Positions 18,876-26,441 of a DNA stretch of 64,000 nt are shown in pieces; position 1 is the stretch's first letter; each line of letters starts with the position of its first letter. A model generated the notes under the pieces. The model did no database searches. It was not told where the DNA came from and saw nothing but the letters and a program-made list of their open reading frames with translations. Origin of the DNA: RBG-13-68-16 sp041494245 (GTDB lineage: Bacteria; Acidobacteriota; Thermoanaerobaculia; Thermoanaerobaculales; Thermoanaerobaculaceae). Location: contig JBGQAK010000001.1 in NCBI GenBank assembly GCA_041494245.1, positions 1-64,000 of the forward strand, written 5' to 3'. A program made the position numbers and the translations under genes.

Positions 18876-18891
18876 GCCGTGCGGGGGCGTT

Positions 18892-19236
18892 CTGGACAGG
18901 CTCCAGCGACGCGCGGAGTTCCAGCGTGTCTACGCCGGTGGGATCAAGGTGGTGGGACAGTACCTGGTGGTGTTTGCGCTCCCCGGGGAGGGTGAGGTGT
19001 GCCGCCTCGGGATCACCGCGACGCGCAAGATCGGGGGCGCGGTGGTGCGCAACCGGGCGCGCCGGCGCATCCGGGAGCTGGCTCGCGCGCACCGCGAGTT
19101 GCTGGAGGGGTGGGCCGGGGACCTGGTCGTCAACGTGCGGCAGGGGTGTGACGGGGCGGGGTGGGAGGAGCTGTCGGAGGACTTTACGCGGTGCCTGATC
19201 AGGGTGCGAAGGGTTCCGCCGGCGCCCGCGTCGTGA
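18892..19236 (+). CDS. rnpA: Ribonuclease P protein component, probable CTG start
   Basis: Protein subunit that helps the RNase P RNA mature tRNA 5' ends. The signature KIGGAVVRNRARRRIRELAR is present, as is the N-terminal block LQRRAEFQRVYAGG. The start is unusual. A stop (TGA 18865-18867) bounds the frame upstream, and between it and the first GTG (18949) there is no ATG, GTG or TTG. The GTG would delete the conserved RRAEFQRVY block, so the CTG at 18892, four bases after GGGGG, is the best candidate and gives 114 residues, the normal family length. The gene ends in a TGATG overlap with yidD. Confidence 0.85.
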   Translation: MDRLQRRAEFQRVYAGGIKVVGQYLVVFALPGEGEVCRLGITATRKIGGAVVRNRARRRIRELARAHRELLEGWAGDLVVNVRQGCDGAGWEELSEDFTRCLIRVRRVPPAPAS

Positions 19237-19448
19237 TGGCGGCGCTTTCGGGGTACAAGCGCTTCGTCTCGCCGGTGCTGCCGCCGGCGTGCCGCTTCGC
19301 GCCCACCTGCTCCGAGTACATGCGGGAGGCGATCGGCATCCACGGGCTGCCGCGCGGGCTCTGGCTCGGGACCCGGCGGCTCGCGCGCTGCCACCCGTGG
19401 AACCCGGGGGGGTACGACCCGGTGCCGCCGCGCAGAGGGGGTCGTTAG
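19236..19448 (+). CDS. yidD: Membrane protein insertion efficiency factor YidD
   Basis: The 70-residue protein shows the complete family pattern: YKRFVSPVLPPACRFAPTCSEYM, then AIGIHGLPRGLWLGTRRLARCHPWNPGGYDPVP. YidD is a small, peripheral inner-membrane protein thought to aid insertion by YidC. The ATG at 19236 shares a base with the rnpA stop (TGATG); a GTG lies one codon upstream. It is followed directly by yidC. Confidence 0.94.
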   Translation: MAALSGYKRFVSPVLPPACRFAPTCSEYMREAIGIHGLPRGLWLGTRRLARCHPWNPGGYDPVPPRRGGR

Positions 19449-21041
19449 ATGGAAAAACGAGTGCTGGTCGCGGCGGTCCTCTCGGGGCTGGTGATCATCG
19501 TGTGGTTCTCGCTGTTTTCGCCCAAGCCTCCGGCTCCGGCGCCTGGGCCGGCTCCGACGGCAGCGGCGGCGGGCGCGCCGACGCCGGGCGCGCCGGCCGC
19601 GAGCGCGACACCGGTCGCGGAGCGCGCGACGGTGCCTGCGGTGCCCGCGGTGAGCGGGCAGGATTCCACGGAGGTGCCGCTCGAGGGCGACGGGTGGCGT
19701 GCCCTGGTGAACCCGAAAGGGGGCGTGCTCTCCTCGGTGGTGCTGTCGGGGTACAAGGATGAGGCGGGGGCCCCGCTCGAGCTCGTGCGGTCCGGCGCGG
19801 ACAAGCCGCTCTCGGTGGGTGCCCCGGGGCCGTGGAACGACGAGCTCTACCAGGTGGAGCGCGGCACCGGCTGGGTCTCGCTGCGGTGGAGCGACGGCAA
19901 AGGCAACTGGGTCGAGAAGCGGGTGAGCGCGGGGAAGGGGATGTACGCCGTCGATGTGGAGGTAAGGGCCGGGGGCGAGCCCGCGCGGGCCGGCACGGTG
20001 GTGGCCGCCGGTCTCCAGAAGGGACTCAAGGCGGAGCAGCAGGGCCGCTTCGGGGGCTCGGACGCCGTGCTCCGGATCGGGGGGAAGCTCGACCGCATCA
20101 ACACCGCCAAGCTCGAGGGTCCGAAGTCGGTCGCCGGCACGGTGGAGTTTGCCGGCATCGAGGACCAGTACTTCCTGTTCGTCCTGCTGCCCTCCGGGGG
20201 GGTGGACGAGGCGCGCGTCTCGCGCGTGGGCACCGCCCCGAACACCCTGCCGCAGGTGGTGGTGGCGGGTGCTGGGGGGGCGATCCGGGGCACGCTCTAC
20301 GCCGGCGCCAAGGAGCACCGCACGCTCGTCGGCTACGGCCGGGGGCTGGAGGAGACCCTCTCCTTCGGGATCTTTGGCTTCCTCTCGGTGGGGTTCCTGG
20401 CCGCGCTGCGCTGGATCCAGAGCTGGGTCGTGAACTGGGGTGTGGCGATCATCGTGCTCACCGCGGGGATCCGCATCCTGCTCTTCCCCCTAAACCACAA
20501 GAGCGCGGTGGCGATGAAGAGGATGCAGCAGCTCCAGCCCAAGATGAAGGCGATCCAGGGCCGCTACCAGGAGCGGGCCAAGAAGGACCCCAGCGTGCGC
20601 CAGCGCATGAACCAGGAGGTGATGGCGCTCTACAAGCAGGAGGGGGTCAACCCAATGGGGGGGTGCCTGCCGATGCTGGTGCAACTCCCGATCCTGTGGG
20701 CCCTGTACTCGCTCTTCGCCTACGCCATCGAGCTGCGGCAGGCGCCGTTCGTGTTCTGGATCAAGGACCTCGCCGCCAAGGACCCGACCTACATCACGCC
20801 GATCCTGATGACCGCGACGATGGTGCTGCAGCAGCGCATGGCGCCCCAGATGGGGGACCCGGCGCAGCGGCGGATGTTCATGCTGATGCCTTTCATCTTC
20901 GGCTTCATGTTCATCAACTTCCCCGCTGGCCTCGTGCTCTACTGGCTGGTCAACAACCTCTTCACGATCGGCCAGCAGCTCCTCACCGAGCGGATGATGG
21001 CCAAGACGACCACGACCACCGGAACACCTGCGGGCACGTGA
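19449..21041 (+). CDS. yidC: Membrane protein insertase YidC
   Basis: Inserts and folds inner-membrane proteins, with or without SecYEG. The 530-residue protein has the Gram-negative layout: N-terminal membrane segment (about residues 5-25), Pro/Ala-rich linker, a large periplasmic beta domain, then the five-helix 60KD_IMP core with FPLNHKSAVAMKRMQQLQPKMKAIQ, NPMGGCLPMLVQLPILWALY and the final FPAGLVLYWLVNNLFTIGQQ. The ATG is directly after the yidD stop. The GTGA overlap couples it to rsmG. No jag (spoIIIJ-associated) or mnmE gene follows, unlike in many bacteria. Confidence 0.97.
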   Translation: MEKRVLVAAVLSGLVIIVWFSLFSPKPPAPAPGPAPTAAAAGAPTPGAPAASATPVAERATVPAVPAVSGQDSTEVPLEGDGWRALVNPKGGVLSSVVLSGYKDEAGAPLELVRSGADKPLSVGAPGPWNDELYQVERGTGWVSLRWSDGKGNWVEKRVSAGKGMYAVDVEVRAGGEPARAGTVVAAGLQKGLKAEQQGRFGGSDAVLRIGGKLDRINTAKLEGPKSVAGTVEFAGIEDQYFLFVLLPSGGVDEARVSRVGTAPNTLPQVVVAGAGGAIRGTLYAGAKEHRTLVGYGRGLEETLSFGIFGFLSVGFLAALRWIQSWVVNWGVAIIVLTAGIRILLFPLNHKSAVAMKRMQQLQPKMKAIQGRYQERAKKDPSVRQRMNQEVMALYKQEGVNPMGGCLPMLVQLPILWALYSLFAYAIELRQAPFVFWIKDLAAKDPTYITPILMTATMVLQQRMAPQMGDPAQRRMFMLMPFIFGFMFINFPAGLVLYWLVNNLFTIGQQLLTERMMAKTTTTTGTPAGT

Positions 21042-21658
21042 CCGCCTGGCGTCGTCGGGACACCGTCGCCTGGGCGGAGCGGCTGCGCGCCGAGGGTCTC
21101 GCGGAGGGACTCGCGGGTGCACTCGCGCCCTACCTGGCGCTCCTCGGTCAGTGGGGGGGCGCGGTGGACCTCCTGGGTGATATGGACGAGGAGGAGCTCC
21201 TGGCCGCGCATGTGCACGAGGCGCTCGCGGCGCTGCCCTGGCTCGGCGAGGAGGGGACGCTGCTGGACGTCGGGAGCGGCAACGGGTTCCCCGCGGTGCC
21301 GCTGCTGCTGGCGCGGCCACGGATGCGGGGTGTTCTGCTGGAGCCGCGCGAGCGGCGCTCGGCGTTCCTGCGCGAGGTGGTGCGGGAGCTCGGTCTGGCG
21401 GTCGAGGTGGTGCGAAGCCGGGCCAAGGAGCACGCCGGCACGGGGTACGCCGCCCTCACCGTGCGCGGCGTGGAGATGGGGCAGTGGCTCCCGCACGCCC
21501 GCCGGCTGCTCGACGGCGAGGGGACGCTGCTGTGGTGGACGAGCGCCGCGAACGCCGAGGAGCTGGGGCGCCGGGTGCCCGAGGGGCGTGTGCTAACCTT
21601 CCCGCTGCCGGACCCGACGCGCGGAAAACTCGCCGTCTGGCGCCGGTGTTTCACGTGA
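21038..21658 (+). CDS. rsmG: 16S rRNA (guanine-N7) methyltransferase RsmG
   Basis: SAM-dependent enzyme that methylates G527 of 16S rRNA (E. coli numbering). The 206-residue protein shows the GidB-type pattern: YLALLGQWGGAVDLLGD near the N-terminus, the SAM motif TLLDVGSGNGFPAVPLLLARP, EPRERRSAFLREVVRELGL, and a late RG-containing loop (TVRGVEM). The GTG start overlaps the yidC stop (GTGA). Its stop codon lies inside a perfect parS site. Confidence 0.92.
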   Translation: MTAWRRRDTVAWAERLRAEGLAEGLAGALAPYLALLGQWGGAVDLLGDMDEEELLAAHVHEALAALPWLGEEGTLLDVGSGNGFPAVPLLLARPRMRGVLLEPRERRSAFLREVVRELGLAVEVVRSRAKEHAGTGYAALTVRGVEMGQWLPHARRLLDGEGTLLWWTSAANAEELGRRVPEGRVLTFPLPDPTRGKLAVWRRCFT

Positions 21659-21662
21659 AACA
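21647..21662. other. parS: parS centromere-like site
   Basis: TGTTTCACGTGAAACA matches the bacterial chromosomal parS consensus in all 16 positions and is a perfect palindrome. It overlaps the last codons and stop of rsmG and lies 12 bases before parA. ParB nucleates here. No second perfect copy was seen in the window. Confidence 0.97.
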
Positions 21663-21674
21663 TCGGGAGAAGTT

Positions 21675-22463
21675 GTGAGTCATCAAAGGGTTGTGGCTGT
21701 AGCCAACCAAAAAGGGGGGGTCGGGAAGACGACCACCGTGATAAACCTGGGGGCGGCGCTGGCGGCCTACGAGCAGAGCGTGCTGGCGCTCGACCTCGAC
21801 CCCCAGTCGAACTGCACATCCGGCCTGGGGTGGGAGGGGACCGGGGCCACCTCCTACGAGGTGCTGGAGGGGCTGGTGCCGCTGCGCGAGGCGACCGTGA
21901 GCACGCGGCTCCCCGGGCTCGACCTGCTGCCGTCGCGGCGTGACCTCGTGGGTGCGGAGGTGGAGCTCCTGGCCGACCCCAGGAGGGGCGAGCGGCTGCG
22001 GGACGCGCTGGCCTCTTCGCCGACCGATCACCAGTGGGTGCTGATCGACTGCCCCCCGTCGCTCGGGATCCTGACCATCAACGCGCTCGCCGCCGCCGAT
22101 TCGGTGCTGATCCCGATTCAGTGCGAGTACTTCGCGCTCGAGGGGGTGAGCGAGCTGATGCGCACGCTCGAGCGGGTACGGGGGGCGTGGAACCCGGGCC
22201 TGACGGTGGAGGGGGCGGTGCTCACGCTCTACGACGAGCGCGTCACCCTCGCCCACCAGGTGGTGGAGGAGGTGCGGCGGTTCTTCGGCGAGCTGGCGTT
22301 CGAGACAGTGATCCCGCGCAACGTGCGGCTGGCCGAGGCGCCCTCGTTCGGGCGCACGATCCTGGAGTACGACATCCGCTGCCGCGGGGCGCAGGCGTAC
22401 CTCGGCCTGGCCGAGGAGGTGGTGCGGCGGAGGAGGGCGAGTGAAGCGGTCCGCGTTGGGTAA
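21675..22463 (+). CDS. parA: Chromosome partitioning ATPase ParA (Soj family)
   Basis: Deviant Walker ATPase that moves ParB-parS complexes to separate origins. The 262-residue protein begins VVAVANQKGGVGKTTTVINLG (deviant Walker A), followed by LALDLDPQSNCTSGLG and the Walker B region WVLIDCPPSLGILTINAL. The GTG at 21675 is preceded by GGGAGAAG. It overlaps parB by 23 bases. Confidence 0.96.
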   Translation: MSHQRVVAVANQKGGVGKTTTVINLGAALAAYEQSVLALDLDPQSNCTSGLGWEGTGATSYEVLEGLVPLREATVSTRLPGLDLLPSRRDLVGAEVELLADPRRGERLRDALASSPTDHQWVLIDCPPSLGILTINALAAADSVLIPIQCEYFALEGVSELMRTLERVRGAWNPGLTVEGAVLTLYDERVTLAHQVVEEVRRFFGELAFETVIPRNVRLAEAPSFGRTILEYDIRCRGAQAYLGLAEEVVRRRRASEAVRVG

Positions 22464-23280
22464 GGGGTTCTCCGCGCTCATCCCCGAGGCGCCCGCGCTG
22501 CGGGGCGGGGCGGTCGCGGAGCTCGCGGTGGCGGAGATCAAGCCCAACCCGCTGCAGCCGCGCCGCCAGTTCTCGACCGAGAGCCTGGAGGAGTTGGCCT
22601 CCTCCCTCAAGCAGAACGGGGTGTTGCAGCCGGTGGTGGTGACGCGCGCGCCCGCCGGCGGCTACCACCTGATCGCCGGGGAGCGGCGGTGGCGGGCGGC
22701 TCGCCTGGCCGGCCTCGCGCGCATCCCGGCCGTGCTGCGCGAGACCGTAGGGGACGTGGACCAGCTCGCCCTGGCGCTGATCGAGAACCTGCAACGCGAA
22801 GACCTCACCCCGATCGAGGAGGCGCGCGCCTACCACCATCTGCGGAGCGAGCTGGGGCTCTCGCAGGAGGAGATCGCGAAGAGGGTGGGGAAGGACCGCT
22901 CGACGGTGGCCAACGCGCTCCGCCTCCTCCAGTTGCCGCTGGAGGTGCAGGGAATGGTGGACACCGGCGCGCTCTCGGCCGGGCACGCACGCTCCCTGGT
23001 CGGGGTGGGCGACCTCACGCGTCAGGCGGCGCTCGCGGCGCACTGCGTGCGGGAGGGGTGGAGCGTGCGCGACCTCGAGCGCCACCTGCAGCCGCGAGCC
23101 AGACGCGCGAAACCGCGCGTCGACCCCGAGACCCAGGAGGCGGTGGATCGCCTCTCGCTCGCGCTCGGCGTGCGCGTCGAGATCCGTCGCTCCCGGCGCG
23201 GCGGCGAGATCTGCCTGCGCTTCGCGAGCGAGGACGAGCTCATCCGCCTGTTCCGGCAGCTCACCCGGGAGAAGAGATGA
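22441..23280 (+). CDS. parB: Chromosome partitioning protein ParB
   Basis: CTP-dependent clamp that loads at parS and spreads along DNA. The 279-residue protein has the N-terminal ParA-activating segment (KRSALGKGFSALIP), the CTP-binding/ParB motifs (PNPLQPRRQF, LIAGERRWRAARLAG, ENLQREDLTPIEEARAY), the helix-turn-helix (LSQEEIAKRVGKDRSTVANALRL) that reads parS, and a C-terminal dimerisation domain. It starts at GTG inside the end of parA. Its stop overlaps the bactofilin start (ATGA). Confidence 0.96.
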   Translation: MKRSALGKGFSALIPEAPALRGGAVAELAVAEIKPNPLQPRRQFSTESLEELASSLKQNGVLQPVVVTRAPAGGYHLIAGERRWRAARLAGLARIPAVLRETVGDVDQLALALIENLQREDLTPIEEARAYHHLRSELGLSQEEIAKRVGKDRSTVANALRLLQLPLEVQGMVDTGALSAGHARSLVGVGDLTRQAALAAHCVREGWSVRDLERHLQPRARRAKPRVDPETQEAVDRLSLALGVRVEIRRSRRGGEICLRFASEDELIRLFRQLTREKR

Positions 23281-23636
23281 AGAAGAGCCAGGGAACGCTT
23301 AACGGCTTCCTCGACCAGGGGTGCACCATCAAGGGGGACGTGGTGTTCTCCGACCTCCTGCGGGTGCACGGAAACGTCAATGGCAGGGTCTCGAGCGAGC
23401 ACGAGCTCCTGGTGGGTGAGGGCGGTCTGGTGGAGGGCGAGGTGACGGTGGGGCGGCTCGTCGTGGCCGGGACGGTGCGCGGCACGGTGCGCGCGAAGGA
23501 TCGGGTGGTGATCCACGGGACCGGGCGCGTGTTCGCCGAGGTCTTCGCACCAACGCTGGTGGTCGATGAGGGCGGCGTGCTCGAAGGACCCGTGCACATG
23601 ACGCAACCTGTAAGCGCGGAACCGCCCGGCTCTTGA
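23277..23636 (+). CDS. Bactofilin-family cytoskeletal protein
   Basis: The 119-residue protein has the repeating beta-helix pattern of bactofilins: a short N-terminal tail, GCTIKGDVVFSDLLRVHGNVNG, then GLVEGEVTVGRLVVAGTVRGTV and GRVFAEVFAPTLVVDEGGVLEGP. Bactofilins polymerise without nucleotides and scaffold cell-shape or chromosome-positioning proteins. The ATGA overlap with parB puts it in the parAB operon; in Myxococcus xanthus, bactofilins position ParABS, so a similar link is a reasonable inference here. The fur promoter -35 overlaps its stop codon. Confidence 0.9.
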   Translation: MKKSQGTLNGFLDQGCTIKGDVVFSDLLRVHGNVNGRVSSEHELLVGEGGLVEGEVTVGRLVVAGTVRGTVRAKDRVVIHGTGRVFAEVFAPTLVVDEGGVLEGPVHMTQPVSAEPPGS

Positions 23637-23661
23637 CACGAGACTACGAACCGTTTAGCTT
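23633..23661 (+). promoter_or_regulatory. Promoter of the Fur-family gene
   Basis: Consensus TTGACA (23633-23638), a 17-base spacer and TAGCTT (23656-23661). The -35 overlaps the bactofilin stop codon. The transcript would start near 23668, with a leader of about 32 bases carrying GGAGG before the ATG. Confidence 0.7.
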
Positions 23662-23699
23662 TACCCAGGTGATATTGAGACGCGCATCCGGAGGCGACG

Positions 23700-24134
23700 A
23701 TGAAGCGTGCCGAAAAGTTCTTCGTCCAGTACCTGCGTGACAACAACCTCAAGGTGACGAAGGAGCGTCTCATGCTCCTCGAGGAGCTTTTCAACTCCAA
23801 CGGGCACCTGGACGCGGACTCGTTGCTGTTCCAGCTGCGCAACGAGGGGAAGCGGGTGTCGCGCGCGACAATCTACCGCACCCTCGACCTGCTGGTGCAG
23901 TGTGGGCTCGCGCGCAAGTCTCGCCTCGGTCGCGAGCACTACGTCTACGAGCGGGTGACCCCCGGCAAACGGCACGACCACATGGTGTGCACGGGGTGCG
24001 GCCGGATCATCGAGTTCTACGACGCCGACCTCGACGAGCGGCAGCGCCAGGTTTGCCTGGAGCACACCTTCCGGCCGAGCTTCTACAGCCTCCAGATCCA
24101 GGGGCTGTGTGCGGAGTGCCAGCGCAGCGAGTGA
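23700..24134 (+). CDS. fur: Fur-family metalloregulator
   Basis: The 144-residue protein has the winged helix (VTKERLMLLEELF, SRATIYRTLDLLVQCGLA), the metal-binding HDHMVCTGCGRIIEF segment and two CxxC pairs (CTGC and CAEC) that hold the structural zinc. The family includes iron (Fur), zinc (Zur) and peroxide (PerR) sensors; the feoB operon next door favours iron. It has its own promoter and is followed by a possible hairpin terminator before the feoB promoter. Confidence 0.9.
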   Translation: MKRAEKFFVQYLRDNNLKVTKERLMLLEELFNSNGHLDADSLLFQLRNEGKRVSRATIYRTLDLLVQCGLARKSRLGREHYVYERVTPGKRHDHMVCTGCGRIIEFYDADLDERQRQVCLEHTFRPSFYSLQIQGLCAECQRSE

Positions 24135-24154
24135 CGGACGTCCCGTTCGGGGAA

Positions 24155-24180
24155 CCCTGGCGCTGTGCCGGGATTTGTTA
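24155..24180 (+). terminator. Possible intrinsic terminator after the Fur-family gene
   Basis: CCCTGGC (24155-24161), a 5-base loop and GCCGGG (24167-24172) form a GC-rich stem with one bulged base, followed by ATTTGTTA. The U-tract is imperfect. Confidence 0.4.
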
Positions 24181-24198
24181 AGCATACTTGACACCTAA
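24178..24198. promoter_or_regulatory. Candidate metal-regulator operator upstream of feoB
   Basis: TTAAG, 11 bases, CCTAA forms an imperfect 21-base palindrome whose outer halves resemble DtxR-type boxes (TTAGG...CCTAA), although the spacing is two bases longer than the classical 19-base box. It covers the -35 of the feoB promoter. Two DtxR-type regulators are encoded downstream of feoB. Confidence 0.35.
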
Positions 24199-24216
24199 GG
24201 GCGCAGGGGCCAGAAT
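24188..24216 (+). promoter_or_regulatory. Promoter of the feoB operon
   Basis: Consensus TTGACA (24188-24193), a 17-base spacer and CAGAAT (24211-24216). Transcription would begin near 24223, about 36 bases before the feoB ATG. Confidence 0.6.
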
Positions 24217-24258
24217 GCCTCCAGGGGTAGTCCCACCCACGGGCTCCCCCCGCTCGCC

Positions 24259-26232
24259 ATGAGCCAGGCCCCAGACCTCGCCGCCGCACCCGCACCAGCG
24301 CCCGTTCTGTTGGTGGGCAACCCCAACGTCGGAAAGAGCGTGATCTTCGGCGCCCTCACGCGCACCTACGTGACGGTGTCCAACTACCCGGGGACCACCG
24401 TGGAGATCACCCGCGGTCGGGGGCGGCTGCTGCCCGGCACACCCGAGATCATCGACACCCCGGGCACGAACTCCCTCGTCCCGCAGTCGGAGGATGAGCG
24501 GGTCACGCGCGACATCCTGCTCGCCGAGCGCGATGCGGTCGTGCTGCAGGTCGGGGACACCAAGAACCTGCGGCGCGTGCTCTACCTCACCGTGCAGCTC
24601 GCCGAGCTGGGGCGCCGCCAGCTCCTAGTGCTCAACCTCCAGGACGAAGCGCGCGACCTCGGTGTGCGCGTGGATGCCTCGGAACTGGAGCGGCGGCTCG
24701 GCACCCCGGTGATCCCGGCGACCGCCACCCGCCAGGGCGGCCTGGACGCGATCCCGCGCCGCCTGCGCGAGGCCGCGCCGGCGCGCCTCTCGTGCAGCTA
24801 CCCGGCGGCGCTCGAGCGCGCAGCCCTCGAGGTGGCGGCGCTGCTCCCGGAGGAGCTAGGGGAGGGCCGCCGCGGCGTGGCGCTGATGCTGCTGGCGGGT
24901 GACCGCGCCCTCGCCGCGCGGGCGGAGCTGGCGCTCTCCGACAGGGACCGGGAGTTCGTCGAGCGCCGCCGCTCGGAGCTCGAGCGCGCGTTCGGCACGA
25001 GCGCCGCCACCGTGATCTCGCGCGCCCGCCACCGCGCGGTGGCCGAGCTTTTGCGCCTCGCATTCCACGTCCAGCGCGCACACCGCGGCGCGGTGCGCGA
25101 CCGGCTTGGAGCGCTCGCCATGCACCCGGTCTGGGGGGTGCCGGTGCTGGCGCTGGTGCTCTTCCTGGCGTACGAGTTCGTCGGCGTGTTCGGGGCGGGC
25201 ACGCTGGTCAAGGTGGTGGAGGACGGCGCGTTCGGGAAGCTCATCAACCCCGCTGCCTCCGCCGTCGCGCACGCGATCATCCCGTGGGCCTGGGTGCGCG
25301 ACCTGTTCGTGGGACAGTACGGGGTGGTGACGATGGCGCTGACGTACGCCATCGCCATCGTGCTGCCGGTGGTCGGGACGTTCTTCATCTTCTTCGGCGT
25401 GCTCGAGGATTCCGGGTACCTGCCGCGTCTCGCCGTGATGGTCAACCGCGTCTTCCGCGCCATGGGGCTGAACGGCAAGGCGGTGCTGCCGATGGTGCTC
25501 GGCCTGGGCTGCGACACCATGGCGACGCTGACGACCCGCATCCTCCCAACGCGCAAGGAGCGCGTGCTGGTGACGCTGCTGCTCGCCCTCGGGGTGCCGT
25601 GCTCGGCGCAGCTCGGTGTGATCCTCGCCATGCTGGGTTCGATGGCGCCCGCCGGCACGTTCATCTGGGGCGGTGTCGTGGCGCTCACGCTGTTCGGGGT
25701 CGGGTGGGCCGCGGCCAGGCTGATCCCCGGCCGCGGATCGGACTTCCTGCTGGAGGTCCCACCTCTGCGCGTGCCCAGCATTGGCAACATTCTGGTCAAG
25801 ACCGCGGCGCGTACCGAGTGGTACCTCAAGGAGGCGGTCCCGCTGTTCGTCCTCGGGACCCTGCTGCTGTTCACTCTCGACCTCACGGGCGCCCTGGCGC
25901 GCCTGGAGGAGTTCTCGCGCCCGCTGGTCGTGGGGGCGCTCGGGCTGCCTCCGCAAGCCGCCGACGCGTTCCTGATCGGTTTCCTGCGCCGCGACTACGG
26001 GGCGGCGGGCTTCTTCATGCTCCGCCAGCACGGCCAGCTGGACGGCCTGCAGTCGCTGGTGGCGCTCTCGGTGATCACGCTGTTCGTGCCGTGCATCGCC
26101 AACTTCTTCGTGATGGTCAAGGAGCGCGGCGCGAGGACCGCACTCGCAATGGTGGCGTTCATCGTGCCGTTTGCCTTCGCGGTGGGGGCGGCGCTCAACT
26201 GGGGGCTGCGCGCCCTCGGAGTCCACCTGTGA
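24259..26232 (+). CDS. feoB: Ferrous iron transporter FeoB
   Basis: G-protein-coupled inner-membrane importer of Fe2+. The 657-residue protein starts with a GTPase domain: G1 GNPNVGKS (about residues 19-26), the switch region SNYPGTTVE, G3 DTPG and G4 NLQD. A helical linker and the membrane part follow, with the two cysteine 'gate' regions LGLGCDTMATLTTRIL and GVPCSAQLGVILAML. There is no separate feoA; a FeoA-like domain is instead fused to the regulator two genes downstream. FeoB overlaps the next gene by GTGA. Confidence 0.95.
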   Translation: MSQAPDLAAAPAPAPVLLVGNPNVGKSVIFGALTRTYVTVSNYPGTTVEITRGRGRLLPGTPEIIDTPGTNSLVPQSEDERVTRDILLAERDAVVLQVGDTKNLRRVLYLTVQLAELGRRQLLVLNLQDEARDLGVRVDASELERRLGTPVIPATATRQGGLDAIPRRLREAAPARLSCSYPAALERAALEVAALLPEELGEGRRGVALMLLAGDRALAARAELALSDRDREFVERRRSELERAFGTSAATVISRARHRAVAELLRLAFHVQRAHRGAVRDRLGALAMHPVWGVPVLALVLFLAYEFVGVFGAGTLVKVVEDGAFGKLINPAASAVAHAIIPWAWVRDLFVGQYGVVTMALTYAIAIVLPVVGTFFIFFGVLEDSGYLPRLAVMVNRVFRAMGLNGKAVLPMVLGLGCDTMATLTTRILPTRKERVLVTLLLALGVPCSAQLGVILAMLGSMAPAGTFIWGGVVALTLFGVGWAAARLIPGRGSDFLLEVPPLRVPSIGNILVKTAARTEWYLKEAVPLFVLGTLLLFTLDLTGALARLEEFSRPLVVGALGLPPQAADAFLIGFLRRDYGAAGFFMLRQHGQLDGLQSLVALSVITLFVPCIANFFVMVKERGARTALAMVAFIVPFAFAVGAALNWGLRALGVHL

Positions 26233-26441
26233 GCGCACTGGCGCCCGAAGGGGCGTGTGTGGGCGAGATGTGCTGCCCGCTGTGCGGAGGGAGGTTCCCC
26301 GCCCGCGAGGCGTGCGCGAACGGGTGCCCGCTCGGCGGCTCGTGTCGGACGTTCTGCTGCCCGCACTGCCACTATCGGTTCGTGGAGGACTCGGTGCTCG
26401 CGCGCTGGGTGGGGAGGCTGGTGTCATGGAGAAAGGCGTGA
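26229..26441 (+). CDS. Small Cys-rich protein between feoB and the DtxR-type regulator
   Basis: The 70-residue protein starts at GTG within the feoB stop (GTGA). It carries about ten cysteines, in CCPLCGGRFP, EACANGCPLGGSCRTFCC and PHCHYRF, a zinc-ribbon or Fe-S-like pattern, with a basic C-terminal end (VGRLVSWRKA). No known family name can be given from sequence alone. Tight coupling to feoB on one side and a metal regulator on the other suggests a role in iron handling, for example as an FeoC-like accessory factor or metallochaperone; that is inference. Confidence 0.8.
   Translation: MSALAPEGACVGEMCCPLCGGRFPAREACANGCPLGGSCRTFCCPHCHYRFVEDSVLARWVGRLVSWRKA

Noticed and set aside
24188..24193. 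Fur box near the feoB promoter
   Set aside because: No GATAATGATAATCATTATC-like hexamer array is present; the palindrome there resembles a DtxR-type site more.
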